Of a stretch of DNA of 64,000 nucleotides, positions 44,985-53,271 are shown piece by piece (within the stretch, counting starts at the first letter, position 1; each line of letters starts with the position of its first letter). The stretch comes from JBEVOS01 sp964563395 (GTDB lineage Bacteria; Pseudomonadota; Alphaproteobacteria; Caulobacterales; Aquidulcibacteraceae). The notes under the pieces were generated by a model, which had not been told where the DNA came from, did no database searches, and was given only the letters and a program-made list of their open reading frames with translations. The position numbers were made by a program, and so were the translations under genes. The stretch covers positions 7,130 to 71,129 of the forward strand of contig CAZLWK010000015.1 of the NCBI GenBank assembly GCA_964563395.1, read 5' to 3'.

Positions 44985-45718
44985 CCCGTTTCCGCCAGCG
45001 CAGTCACCACGTCGAATACATTCTCGGACACCATGCCCGAATGCGCGCGCATGGCGGCCTCCGCCGCATCGGCATCCCCGGCGATAATCGCCTCAAGCAC
45101 GCGCTGATGCTCCCGATAGGATGTTTCAGGACGACGCGAGACGCCCAATTGCCTGCGCCGATACCCTAATAGGCGCGTGTACATCTGGTTGGCCAATTCC
45201 TCCAGAACGGCATTCTGGGCGCCGGCGAATATCGCGCGATGGAAATCGCTGCTCTCGTCGAAATAGGCCTCCGAATCTTCCGGCTTACGCGTCAGACGCT
45301 CATAGCGCCGGTGCAGCGCCTTCAGGGCCTCGCGTTGCGTGGGCTTCATGCGCCGCGCGGCCAGTCGCGCGCACAACGCCTCGATCTCGGTCATCACTTC
45401 GAACATTTGCAGCAATCTGGTCACGGGCACGCGCGCCACGAACGCGCCGCGCCGCGGCTGCATTTCAATAAGACCCGCCGACGCCAATTGACGCATCGCC
45501 TCGCGCACCGGCGTGCGGGAGGCGCGGAACTTGTCGGCGATCTCCTGCTCGTTGAGATGATCGCCGGGGCGCCGGACGCCCTCCAGAATATCGCGCTCGA
45601 CGCTCCGCATGATGCGGTCGGTCATCGTGGGCGCGTCATCCAGCGCAACGCGCACCGTCTCGGCCTGCCTGCGCCGCCGCACGGGTTGATTTTTCAGCTT
45701 CGCAGCCGCCTTAGCCAT
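44981..45718 (-). CDS. GntR family regulator 2 (FadR subfamily)
   Basis: This transcription factor of 245 residues has a winged helix-turn-helix (DKFRASRTPVREAMRQLASAG, recognition part SRTPVREAMRQL at about 66-77) and a C-terminal FCD ligand domain with Asp and His residues in SDFHRAIFAGA, YREHQRVLEAI and MRAHSGMV. A basic N-terminal tail of about 25 residues precedes the DNA-binding domain. It diverges from the AmpG-like permease across the only exact AAGTGTATACACTT copy, so it is the natural candidate for the regulator of all module C boxes. AGGAAG precedes its ATG. Because the boxes cover -10 elements, repression relieved by a ligand is likely. Confidence 0.94.
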   Translation of the reverse strand: MAKAAAKLKNQPVRRRRQAETVRVALDDAPTMTDRIMRSVERDILEGVRRPGDHLNEQEIADKFRASRTPVREAMRQLASAGLIEMQPRRGAFVARVPVTRLLQMFEVMTEIEALCARLAARRMKPTQREALKALHRRYERLTRKPEDSEAYFDESSDFHRAIFAGAQNAVLEELANQMYTRLLGYRRRQLGVSRRPETSYREHQRVLEAIIAGDADAAEAAMRAHSGMVSENVFDVVTALAETG

Positions 45719-45794
45719 GATCGCTCGCTTCCTGGCGACACAGAATCTCAGGTTTGCTTCGATTTGGCAAAAATCTTGGATACGGCCCGCCGCT

Positions 45795-45808
45795 AAGTGT
45801 ATACACTT
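45795..45808. promoter_or_regulatory. GntR2 operator, exact palindrome, with embedded -10
   Basis: AAGTGTATACACTT is fully symmetric. TATACA (45800-45805) lies 18 bp after TTGGAT (45776-45781) and 8 bases before the permease ATG at 45814, exactly as at the S9 peptidase. The operator therefore covers the -10 element. Confidence 0.88.
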
Positions 45809-45813
45809 TCTCG

Positions 45814-47058
45814 ATGCAGGACGCCAAACAGCCCATCGGCCACGCCAAGTTAACGCTTCTGGCCGCCCTGGCCATGGCGCAAACCATACCGGTCACGGTG
45901 GCGACCACGCTCGCGCCGGCCATCTATCGCGAGCTTGGCCTGCCGCTCGAAATGTTCGCCGCGTTTTCGCTGCCGATGATCGTATCGGCGATGCGTTGGC
46001 TATGGGCGCCCTTGGTGGATCGCCATGGCGCCGAACGCCTGGGGCGGCGCAAGAGCTGGATGTGGCCGGCGCTCGGGGCGGCGGCGCTGGCTTATGGCGC
46101 CATCGCCTTCATCGAGCCCTCGCTTGAGCGTTTTTGGGTGATGATCGCGGCGTTGGCCTTGGCGCAATTCGCCATCGCGACGTTGGACATCGCCTATGAC
46201 GGCTACACGATCGAGCATTTGCATCCGCACGAGCGGGGCCTCGGCGCTACGTATCGCATGGTGGCGACGGAAGCGGGCCAGCTGATCGCGCTCGCTGGTT
46301 TTCTGTCATTATACGATGCGGCCGGCTGGAGCGCGGCGATCGGGGGCGCGGCTCTCGTCATGACGGCGCTCGCTCTGCCAGTGCTTTTGCGCCCCGAGCG
46401 ACCTGTGCAGGCGGTGCGGCGCGATCATCGCGCCAGCCTGGTGAACTTTCTGCGCCGACCCGAAAATGCGCGTGTCGCGGCCATCATGATCAGCGCCGGC
46501 TTCGCGCGCGGTCTTGCGCCCGCCATGATCGGCGCGTTCCTCGTCGACAAGGGATTGGCCATCGGACAGATCGGCCTCGCGCTGGGATTGGCGTCGAGCC
46601 TCGGGCCGATTCTCGCGGGCGCCACCTATGCGCCATGGCTAGCAAGACGCTTCGGGATCAAGCGCATGGGCGCGGTGATGCTGGTGCTTGCGCCCTTGGG
46701 CGCAGGCGCCTTCATCGCCCTCGCCCTCCTGCCGAACCCCACCGTCTGGCATGTCGCCGCGCTCATATTTGTCGCCACTTTCTTGACCGCGCCGACGGAA
46801 ATCGTCTTGTCGGCGGCGCAGTTCGGATGGAGCGCGCGCGAGCAGGCCGCCACGGACTTTACCGCGCAAACCTCGCTCTATCTCGGCGGGCGCGTGGTTC
46901 TGGCGGCGGCCATCGCCGGACCGCTCGCCGCGATTGTGGGGTGGCCTGGATTTTTCGCCTTCATCGCTTGCGCCTCGTTCGCCAGTCTGGCGCTCTTCGT
47001 GCTCTTTCACGACACCATTGAAGATGCGGCGAACGCGCGCGTGGCCGCGCAAAGCTAA
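45814..47058 (+). CDS. AmpG-like MFS permease (PAT family)
   Basis: This 414-residue inner-membrane transporter has about 12 helices. The first cytoplasmic loop reads MRWLWAPLVDRHGAERLGRRKSW, seen in parts as LWAPLVDR and LGRRKSW; this matches the AmpG/PAT group, which imports muropeptides and other peptide-like cargo. The middle helices and FDYD-like ATLDIAYDGY segment also fit. ATG at 45814 follows the GntR2 operator by 5 bp with no ribosome-binding site. In this regulon it would carry peptide fragments from the periplasm into the cytoplasm. Assignment to muropeptides specifically is not justified. Its stop overlaps the convergent VOC gene by 4 bp. Confidence 0.9.
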   Translation: MQDAKQPIGHAKLTLLAALAMAQTIPVTVATTLAPAIYRELGLPLEMFAAFSLPMIVSAMRWLWAPLVDRHGAERLGRRKSWMWPALGAAALAYGAIAFIEPSLERFWVMIAALALAQFAIATLDIAYDGYTIEHLHPHERGLGATYRMVATEAGQLIALAGFLSLYDAAGWSAAIGGAALVMTALALPVLLRPERPVQAVRRDHRASLVNFLRRPENARVAAIMISAGFARGLAPAMIGAFLVDKGLAIGQIGLALGLASSLGPILAGATYAPWLARRFGIKRMGAVMLVLAPLGAGAFIALALLPNPTVWHVAALIFVATFLTAPTEIVLSAAQFGWSAREQAATDFTAQTSLYLGGRVVLAAAIAGPLAAIVGWPGFFAFIACASFASLALFVLFHDTIEDAANARVAAQS

Positions 47059-47684
47059 ACGCGCAAGCCGCCGCTGGGGCCGCGCACCTCGATTCGGAAC
47101 GCCGGCTTTTCCGCCGCGCGGATATTCGCGCGAACATCCATCGCTTCAAGAATTGCATGAAGCGCATCCGGTCGCGGTGTTTCGAAGACGAGGTCTTCAA
47201 GACGTAAGCCCGGCGACGCTGACGATGACGGATGACCCACGCCGCCCCAGTCGATGAAAAACGGAAGTGGAAGGTCCGGCGCGCCCGTCACGAACAGCAA
47301 ACGCCAAGTGAGCAGCACGCCGTCTTCGCCGCGGCGCGACATGGCGCGCGGCCCATCGCAGATCAGCCCCAGCGCGGCGGCCTTGCGCGCCAGAGCGTGC
47401 AGATCCGATGCGCGATATGCGACGAGAACGCCTGCGGGCGAATTCAGCCCGCGCAAGCGGGCGGCGAGGCCGTCAATCGCCGCCTGCGCCGGATCGGGGG
47501 CGATAAGCTCAAGATAGAGCGTCTCGCCAAGGCCCGCCAGGGCGTTGCGCGTGCCCGCCCCGACGTGACGACCACCCCCGCCAGCACGCACGCCGCACGC
47601 GGACCAGACCGCGGCGACGAGCGCATCGAGGTCCGCGCATCCTATGGCCACATGATCAAGCGAGAGCGCGCCTTTATTTTGCAT
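47055..47684 (-). CDS. VOC/glyoxalase-like domain protein
   Basis: This 209-residue protein resembles the glyoxalase-like (Glyoxalase_3) subfamily of the vicinal oxygen chelate fold. The opening LSLDHVAIGCADLDALV holds the usual first metal His, GTRNALAGLGETLYLELIAPDP is the next conserved block and PFFIDWG is near the end of the first module. Enzymes of this fold isomerise, epimerise or cleave small molecules using a metal. Its ATG at 47684 lies inside a GntR2-type site and is preceded by AGAGGAAAG. It is divergent from the oxidoreductase operon. Confidence 0.85.
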   Translation of the reverse strand: MQNKGALSLDHVAIGCADLDALVAAVWSACGVRAGGGGRHVGAGTRNALAGLGETLYLELIAPDPAQAAIDGLAARLRGLNSPAGVLVAYRASDLHALARKAAALGLICDGPRAMSRRGEDGVLLTWRLLFVTGAPDLPLPFFIDWGGVGHPSSSASPGLRLEDLVFETPRPDALHAILEAMDVRANIRAAEKPAFRIEVRGPSGGLRV

Positions 47685-47711
47685 ACACTTTCCTCTACAA
47701 GAAATGCACTT
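47677..47711. promoter_or_regulatory. Tandem GntR2-type half-sites (VOC/oxidoreductase divergent promoter)
   Basis: On the minus strand AAGTGTATGCAAAA (47690-47677) and AAGTGCATTTCTTG (47711-47698) carry the left half-site well and the right half poorly. The two start points are 21 bp apart, as at 35957 and 55173. The first covers the VOC start codon. Confidence 0.6.
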
Positions 47712-47725
47712 TAACGGAAGTTATT

Positions 47726-48727
47726 ATGCGCGCGATCAGATATCATCGTCATGGCGGGGTCGAGGCGCTCCAACTCGACGAAATCGCGACGCCCGAGCCC
47801 GCGCCGGGCGAGGCGCTGATTCGCGTGCGCGCCGCGGCGCTCAATGGCTTTGACCCGATGATGCTCGCCGGGACAACCGGTCTCAAAACGCCTCTGCCGA
47901 TGGTCCCTTGCGGCGATTTCGCCGGCGAAGTGGTGGCGACAGCGCCCGATGTGAAGACGGTGGCGGTCGGCGCACGCGTCACCGCCTTTCCCATACTGCC
48001 CGTACGCGGAATGATGGGCGAGACGACACCGGGGGCGGCGGCGGAATTCATCGCCGTGCCGGCGCGTGCGCTCATCGCCCTTCCGCGCGCCGTGACCTTC
48101 GAGGACGCGGCGGCCTTGCCGGTGGCTTATGGCACCGCGCTGCGCATGATGGGCGAACGCGGCCGCGTGCGTGCGGATGAAAAGGTATTGATCCTTGGCG
48201 CCGCGGGCGGCGTCGGCGCGGCCTGTCTGCAATTGGCGAAACGCGCGGGCGCCTATGTGATCGCCGCGGCCGGCGGCGCCGCGAAATGCGCGCGTCTCGC
48301 CGCGCTTGGCGCGGACGAGACCATCGACACGCAGACGCGATCATGGCGCGAAGCCGTGATGGCGCGCCATGGAAAGCCTGCTTTCTATGGCGAGTCCGGC
48401 GGCGTGGATGTGGTGGTCAATTATGTTGGCGGCGATACGTGGCGCGACACGCTGAAGGTGACGCGCAAGGGCGGCCGCATTCTTGTCTGCGGCGCCAGCG
48501 CCGGTCACGACCCGCAAGAAGATCTGCGTTATGTGTGGAGCTTCGAACAAAGCATCGTGGGGTCCAATGGATGGACGCCGGAGGACCAGGTGACCTTGCT
48601 CGACATGGTGGCATCCGGCGATCTGAAGCCGGTTATCGACTCGATCAGTCCGCTCGAAGCGCTGCCGGACGCGATGCAGGCGCTGATCGACCGCCGCGTC
48701 GTCGGAAAAGCGGTGATCACGCTATGA
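47726..48727 (+). CDS. MDR-family NAD(P)H oxidoreductase (quinone oxidoreductase-like)
   Basis: This medium-chain dehydrogenase/reductase of 333 residues has the GroES-like domain (CGDFAGEVV near residue 57) followed by a Rossmann domain with GAAGGVGAACLQLAK (about 157-171). The cysteines of zinc-dependent alcohol dehydrogenases are not evident, so it is more likely a zinc-free enoyl or quinone reductase. GGAAG precedes the ATG. It is the first gene of an operon with a thioesterase (4-bp overlap) and an acyl-CoA ligase (1-bp gap), suggesting reduction of an enone or enoyl intermediate. Confidence 0.91.
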   Translation: MRAIRYHRHGGVEALQLDEIATPEPAPGEALIRVRAAALNGFDPMMLAGTTGLKTPLPMVPCGDFAGEVVATAPDVKTVAVGARVTAFPILPVRGMMGETTPGAAAEFIAVPARALIALPRAVTFEDAAALPVAYGTALRMMGERGRVRADEKVLILGAAGGVGAACLQLAKRAGAYVIAAAGGAAKCARLAALGADETIDTQTRSWREAVMARHGKPAFYGESGGVDVVVNYVGGDTWRDTLKVTRKGGRILVCGASAGHDPQEDLRYVWSFEQSIVGSNGWTPEDQVTLLDMVASGDLKPVIDSISPLEALPDAMQALIDRRVVGKAVITL

Positions 48728-49143
48728 GCTCGGCGATGGACGCGCAAAGCCTCCAGGGCCTTATCGATTCCTCGCCCTTTCTGACATTTCTTCGGCTCAG
48801 TGTTCTTGAAGCAAGCGCCGCGCCGCCAAAAGTTCGCGTGCGCATGCCGTTGCACGGCGCACTTGTGCGGTTCGACGGCGCGGATCAAGCCCATGGCGGC
48901 GCGCTTTCGGCGCTGATCGATACGGCCGGCGATCTTGCCGTGGCCGCAAGCCTCGGCGGCGCGGCGCCGACGATCGACATGCGCGTCGATTTCCTGCGCC
49001 CGGCCGCTGGCGCGTGGCTCGACGCGCACGCGCAAGCGCGCCGCATCGGCCGCACGGTCGCGGTGGCCGATATCGAAATCTTCGACCCGGACCAGCGCCT
49101 GTGCGTGCTCGGGCGAGCCGTTTACGCCGCGCGGATCGGCTGA
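48724..49143 (+). CDS. PaaI-type hot-dog thioesterase
   Basis: This small hot-dog-fold protein of 139 residues carries the PaaI-type signature QAHGGALSALIDTAGDLAVAAS (HGG loop, with catalytic Asp in IDTAGD). Such thioesterases hydrolyse dead-end or aromatic acyl-CoAs and so free CoA in catabolic pathways. The ATG overlaps the oxidoreductase stop by 4 bp, and the ligase gene begins 1 bp after its stop, so the three are one operon. A longer upstream frame reads through the oxidoreductase gene and is not used. Confidence 0.91.
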   Translation: MSSAMDAQSLQGLIDSSPFLTFLRLSVLEASAAPPKVRVRMPLHGALVRFDGADQAHGGALSALIDTAGDLAVAASLGGAAPTIDMRVDFLRPAAGAWLDAHAQARRIGRTVAVADIEIFDPDQRLCVLGRAVYAARIG

Positions 49144-49144
49144 C

Positions 49145-50638
49145 ATGGCCGACACGCTGTTCGAAATCGTGCTTCAACACCAAAGGCCCGATCAAGCGGC
49201 GATCATCGAGATCGATGAAGTTGGTTCAACGCGCCTGCGCACCTTCAGCGAGCTAGCGCACGAGATCGACTCGTTCGCCGCGGCGGTGGCGGCGTATGGT
49301 CTCACGCCGGGTGCGCGGATAGCCATAGCCTCCGAAAATCGGATCGAGGCGGTTACGGCCTTTCTCGGCGCGCAAAAGGCGGACATGATTCCCTGCCCTC
49401 TGAACGTGCGCCTCGCGGAGACGCAAATCGAAGAGACGATCGAGGACGCCGGCGTGGAGGCGTTGCTTTGCGAGTCTGGTTTTCAGACCTTGGCGCCAAG
49501 CCTGCCGCGTTTATCCCTCGATCAGCCGCCGCCGCAGGCGCGCTTTGAAACGCGCACGATGCCTCAGAACCTGGCGACTCTCATGTTCACATCAGGATCC
49601 ACGGGGCGCGCCAAGGGCGTGCCCATCACTCATGCAGGCTACACCTGGGCCCTCAAGCAATTCATGTCACTGAGCGAGACCATGGCGGGCGAGCGCGCGC
49701 TTGTCGCCGCGCCTCTCTTTCACATGAACGCGCAATTTCACACGCTCAGTCTTTTGTCCTCCGGCGCGAGCATCGTGCTAATGAAACGCTTCGATCCAAG
49801 GGCGTTTCTGACGATCGCCCGTGACTACCGGATCAAGCGCTTGACCGGCGTGCCGACCATGTTCGCGCTCGCCGCGCGCGTAGCCGATCAGGCTGACATC
49901 GCGCCCCTCGATCATGTCGCGCAGGTGGCGCTCGGCTCGTCTCCGCTCTCGCGCCCACTATGGGAAAAGCTTTCCGCGCTGTTTCCGAACGCGCTCATCA
50001 CCAACGGGTACGGCACCACCGAAACTGGTCCCTGCTCGTTCGGTCCGCATCCAAGCGGCCTGCCGACGCCGCCGACCGCGCTTGGCTATCCGATGGCGGG
50101 CGTTGAAACACGACTCACCGGCGCAGGCGCGCCGAATGAGGGCGTGTTGCAGATGAGGACGCCGATGACGTTGCGCTCCTATTGGAACAGGCCGGATGCA
50201 GATGCGGCCCGCATCACCAAAGATGGATGGTACGATACGGGCGATGTGATGCGCAGAGACGAACATGGCTTTCATTATTTCGTGGGCCGCGCGGATGACA
50301 TGATGCAGGTCGGCGGAGAAAACGTCTATCCGGCGTCCGTCGAGCGCATTCTTGAGCAGCATCCAGCCGTGCGCGAGGCGGCTGTCGTGCCTGTTCCGCA
50401 TGAGACCAAGGGAGAAGCGCCTGTGGCCTTCGTGACCTTGCGCGCGCCCCTGGACGAAGCGGAGCTGAAGGCCCACGCGCTCGCTAATGGCCCCGCCTAC
50501 GCACACCCTCGGCGTATTTTTTTCCTAGAAAGCCTCCCCCTCACGGGCGCGAACAAGATAGACCGCCAAGCGCTGAAGGCTGACGCGCGCGGACGCCTCG
50601 GGGATGTGGGTGCGCTTAGCCCGTCAGAGCGAGAATGA
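49145..50638 (+). CDS. AMP-dependent acyl-CoA synthetase (module C)
   Basis: This ANL-superfamily ligase of 497 residues has phosphate loop FTSGSTGRAKGVP, adenine motif NGYGTTETG, TGDVMRRDEHGFHYFVGR at the hinge, GGENVYPASVE and the catalytic Lys in LTGANKIDRQAL. It activates a free acid, perhaps the acyl part released from the imported peptide, to its CoA ester. It ends the oxidoreductase-thioesterase-ligase operon, and its 3' end overlaps the convergent small membrane gene by 23 bp. Confidence 0.93.
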   Translation: MADTLFEIVLQHQRPDQAAIIEIDEVGSTRLRTFSELAHEIDSFAAAVAAYGLTPGARIAIASENRIEAVTAFLGAQKADMIPCPLNVRLAETQIEETIEDAGVEALLCESGFQTLAPSLPRLSLDQPPPQARFETRTMPQNLATLMFTSGSTGRAKGVPITHAGYTWALKQFMSLSETMAGERALVAAPLFHMNAQFHTLSLLSSGASIVLMKRFDPRAFLTIARDYRIKRLTGVPTMFALAARVADQADIAPLDHVAQVALGSSPLSRPLWEKLSALFPNALITNGYGTTETGPCSFGPHPSGLPTPPTALGYPMAGVETRLTGAGAPNEGVLQMRTPMTLRSYWNRPDADAARITKDGWYDTGDVMRRDEHGFHYFVGRADDMMQVGGENVYPASVERILEQHPAVREAAVVPVPHETKGEAPVAFVTLRAPLDEAELKAHALANGPAYAHPRRIFFLESLPLTGANKIDRQALKADARGRLGDVGALSPSERE

Positions 50639-51071
50639 TGTGCGCGATCAGCGCGCAGCCGATGAACACTCCAGTAAAAACGAGCAATGAGATCACCACG
50701 AAGGCGGGTCCCGTCCTTCGGAAGAGCTCCGTCTCGTCCTTGCGCAGCCCGAGCGCCGCGAAAGCCATGACGGGGACCATCGTGCTTGCAAGATCGAGTT
50801 CGTCGAGCGCGCCGGTCAGCACCGAAGCACCGGGCACGCCCGGCGCAGTCGCGGCGATCGCCACGAGAGACACCCAGAAAAGATCGGGCAATCCAACCGG
50901 CGCCAAGCGCGCGAACGCATAACCGATAATCGCGATCGCAAAGATTGCGGCGAGCCCCGCCGCCAGGGCCGGAAGCGTGGTCTTCACAACAATCAGATGC
51001 GCGAAAGCCACCGCGATCAAGGCGGCCGACAAGCGCAGAGCGTCTCCGCCCAGGTGCGAAAGCCTGCTCAT
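50616..51071 (-). CDS. Small membrane protein partner of DUF3100 protein
   Basis: This 151-residue integral membrane protein has about five hydrophobic segments (ALIAVAFAHLIVV, LAAGLAAIFAIAIIGYAFA, FWVSLVAIAATAPG, TMVPVMAFAALGL, FVVISLLVFTGVFIGCALIAHI). I do not recognise a named family. The 4-bp overlap with the DUF3100 gene suggests the two form a transporter or channel complex. The much longer open frame upstream lies inside the DUF3100 gene and is rejected. It is the last gene of a minus-strand operon that starts with the membrane-anchored serine hydrolase at 55161. Confidence 0.82.
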   Translation of the reverse strand: MSRLSHLGGDALRLSAALIAVAFAHLIVVKTTLPALAAGLAAIFAIAIIGYAFARLAPVGLPDLFWVSLVAIAATAPGVPGASVLTGALDELDLASTMVPVMAFAALGLRKDETELFRRTGPAFVVISLLVFTGVFIGCALIAHIILALTG

Positions 51072-51862
51072 GCCGCCTTGCCCCGCAGACGGGTCAAGGC
51101 GGCAAAGAGCGCCTCGGCCGCGGGCATCGTCACGAAGATCGTGAAGAAGAGACCGGTGACGCCGGTGAGCAATGTCGAAGAGGCGGCCAGGGCGCCGATC
51201 AAGTCCGCTTCGGTCGGTCGAACGGCGATGAGAGCGGTGGAGCATGCGGCGGTCATGCTCGCGCTGCCGGTGCCGCACGCCATGGCGAGAGCACGAATGT
51301 CCAAAAGCCCCGTGGCCGCCACGATCGGCGCGAGGACCGAAAAGAAGGCCGCGCCAAGGAAGGTGCCGCACACATAGATCGCGGTCACGCCCGCCGCCTC
51401 CGGCGTGTTGGGGCCATAGCGATCGAAAATGAAGGCCAGCCCGCCTTCGCGCGCGATGGAGAACGTCGCGCCGATCGCTTCACGACCCATGCCAAACAAG
51501 ATCACAGCCGCCGGCATAGCGAGCGCCATCGTGCCTAGATTGCCGATCTCCTGCAGCAATAGCGCGGGCCCTGCCTGCACGACGGCGGCGAACTCATCGC
51601 CGATGCCCGCGGACAGGAGGATCACGAGCGGCATGACGGCCGGTGCGACAAGGCGGCTGCTGACGTGCCCAACGTCCGATCCGATCCAACGACGCCAAAA
51701 TGAAATAACATTTGGATTCAGCAGCGCGCCCGCGATGAAGGCGAAAACGAGCGGCAAGAGAACAATGGTGACGCCGCCGATGGTGAAGCGCTGCACGCCG
51801 ATGAATTGCGCCGCGACGATCGCGGCCGCGCAACAGAGGATGAGCGCCATGCGAGCTATCAT
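51068..51862 (-). CDS. DUF3100-like integral membrane protein
   Basis: This hydrophobic protein of 264 residues has about eight or nine predicted helices. The N-terminal pattern AAQFIGVQRFTIGGVTIVLLPLVFAFIAGALL and the later LGTMALAMPAAVILFG and GTGSASMTAACS blocks resemble DUF3100 proteins, an uncharacterised putative transporter family. The ATG shares a base with the upstream serine hydrolase stop (TGATG) and its stop overlaps the small membrane partner. Export or uptake of the hydrolysis product of the adjacent serine hydrolases is a reasonable inference, not shown by the sequence. Confidence 0.8.
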   Translation of the reverse strand: MIARMALILCCAAAIVAAQFIGVQRFTIGGVTIVLLPLVFAFIAGALLNPNVISFWRRWIGSDVGHVSSRLVAPAVMPLVILLSAGIGDEFAAVVQAGPALLLQEIGNLGTMALAMPAAVILFGMGREAIGATFSIAREGGLAFIFDRYGPNTPEAAGVTAIYVCGTFLGAAFFSVLAPIVAATGLLDIRALAMACGTGSASMTAACSTALIAVRPTEADLIGALAASSTLLTGVTGLFFTIFVTMPAAEALFAALTRLRGKAA

Positions 51863-53265
51863 CAAATCGACCGCGCCAAGGCCGCCGATGCTTGGATAAA
51901 GGCCGGCGCATGGCCGCGTCCGGCGCCCGCTTCCGCGCCGCGCACATGCCCCATGCGCACCGCGATGAGATCGAGCGACGGACAAGCGAAAACATATTGC
52001 CCGCCAATTCCGAGCATGAAGAACGCGTCCTCCGGCAGCGGCCAGCGATCCGAAGGCGCCTGCCGATTGAGAAAAACGTGCCCGCCATAGATACTACCGG
52101 CAAAGCCCTGAGGCGCCTGCCCCATCCAATATTTGCCACGCCATGCCGGCGCCGGCGCGGTGATCTGGGCGACATAGCCTTCCGGCAAGAGCCGCACTCC
52201 CGCGCAGATGCCGTCGTTCAGCAGCAACGACGCCAAACACGCCCAATCACGCGCGCTTGCATGCACGTAGCCGCATGGGAGATAGCGCCCGTAAGGGTCG
52301 GTCTCGATCCACAAATCACGCATGCCGATTGGCGCCGCGAGCGCTTCATACGGCCAACGCAAAGGATCCAGCCCTCTCGCCAAGAGACGATCTTCCAGCG
52401 CGGCCATCAAGATCAAGGTGTCGCCGTTCTTGTAGGCGCCGAACGCGCCTGGCGCGTGCGCGAGCGGCCGAGACGCCGCCAGCGCGCGCGAATCCACCGC
52501 GCCGGAATAGATCAGCGCGTGATCGGGATAGCCGTCGCGTTGCGCATCGTAATCCTCGGCCCAGGCGGCGCTGAAGCCGAGGCCGCTCGACATCTGCAAG
52601 GCATGGCGGAACGTGATCGCGCGACGGGGATCGGCGCGATCGATCCGCCACTCCGCGAGATCCAGCGGATCGTCGAGTTGGAGCAGGCCGCGATGCGCCG
52701 CGACGCCAATCAAGGCCGCGACGAACGTCTTGCCGATGGACCAGCTCTCAAGCGGCGTGCGGGCGGTGACGCCTTCGCCATAACGTTCTCCTAAGAGCTC
52801 TCCACGATGGACAATGAGCGCCGCCGCCGTGAGTGTGTCGGGCTCCTGCGCGAACGCGGCCGCGAGGGCGGCGTTCGCGCGGGCGTCGCCACTTGCGTTA
52901 GGCCAAGGATCCATGCCGCACGATCGCGCGGCGCGCGGCGTGAACAAGGGCGCGCGCGCGCCCAGCGGCAAAATGATCGCGCCCTGATCTCCCGCCATGA
53001 GCGCGGTGCGGCGCGCGCCGGCGAAAGATGCGCTGACCCGCCGCGCCGCGCCGTCAATCTCCAGCACGACGGGCGCGCCTTCCGCTGTCTGCGCGCGCAC
53101 GCTTTGGGCCAGCGTGTCTTCCAGCGAGCGCCCCGCGATGAACACAGCCGAGCACACGCCCTTGGCGATCAGCGCAAGATCGAGCGCAAGGCGCTCATCC
53201 GGAGCCAGAGCGGACTGCGCACTGGCGGCAAGCGCGGGAGATGTTGGGCTGAAGCCGACCGCCAT
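51862..53265 (-). CDS. Beta-lactamase-fold serine hydrolase (paralogue 2)
   Basis: This 467-residue serine hydrolase is paralogous to the gene at 41568: both share an N-terminal module (AVFIAGRSLEDTLAQS here), the catalytic motif ESWSIGKTFVAALIG (S-x-x-K, about 176), Y-x-N as YKN in GAYKNGD, and GIGGQYVFA as the distal motif. It has no signal peptide. It begins 6 bp after the stop of the membrane-anchored serine hydrolase and overlaps the DUF3100 gene, so it is in the same operon under the boxes at 55173. A peptide, amide or ester substrate is likely; specificity cannot be told from sequence. Confidence 0.9.
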   Translation of the reverse strand: MAVGFSPTSPALAASAQSALAPDERLALDLALIAKGVCSAVFIAGRSLEDTLAQSVRAQTAEGAPVVLEIDGAARRVSASFAGARRTALMAGDQGAIILPLGARAPLFTPRAARSCGMDPWPNASGDARANAALAAAFAQEPDTLTAAALIVHRGELLGERYGEGVTARTPLESWSIGKTFVAALIGVAAHRGLLQLDDPLDLAEWRIDRADPRRAITFRHALQMSSGLGFSAAWAEDYDAQRDGYPDHALIYSGAVDSRALAASRPLAHAPGAFGAYKNGDTLILMAALEDRLLARGLDPLRWPYEALAAPIGMRDLWIETDPYGRYLPCGYVHASARDWACLASLLLNDGICAGVRLLPEGYVAQITAPAPAWRGKYWMGQAPQGFAGSIYGGHVFLNRQAPSDRWPLPEDAFFMLGIGGQYVFACPSLDLIAVRMGHVRGAEAGAGRGHAPAFIQASAALARSI

Positions 53266-53271
53266 CGCTGC

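Noticed and set aside
45774..45787. Possible second GntR2 box 21 bp upstream of the exact palindrome
   Set aside because: Only about half the positions match and part of the sequence is the likely -35 element, so the similarity is too weak to call.
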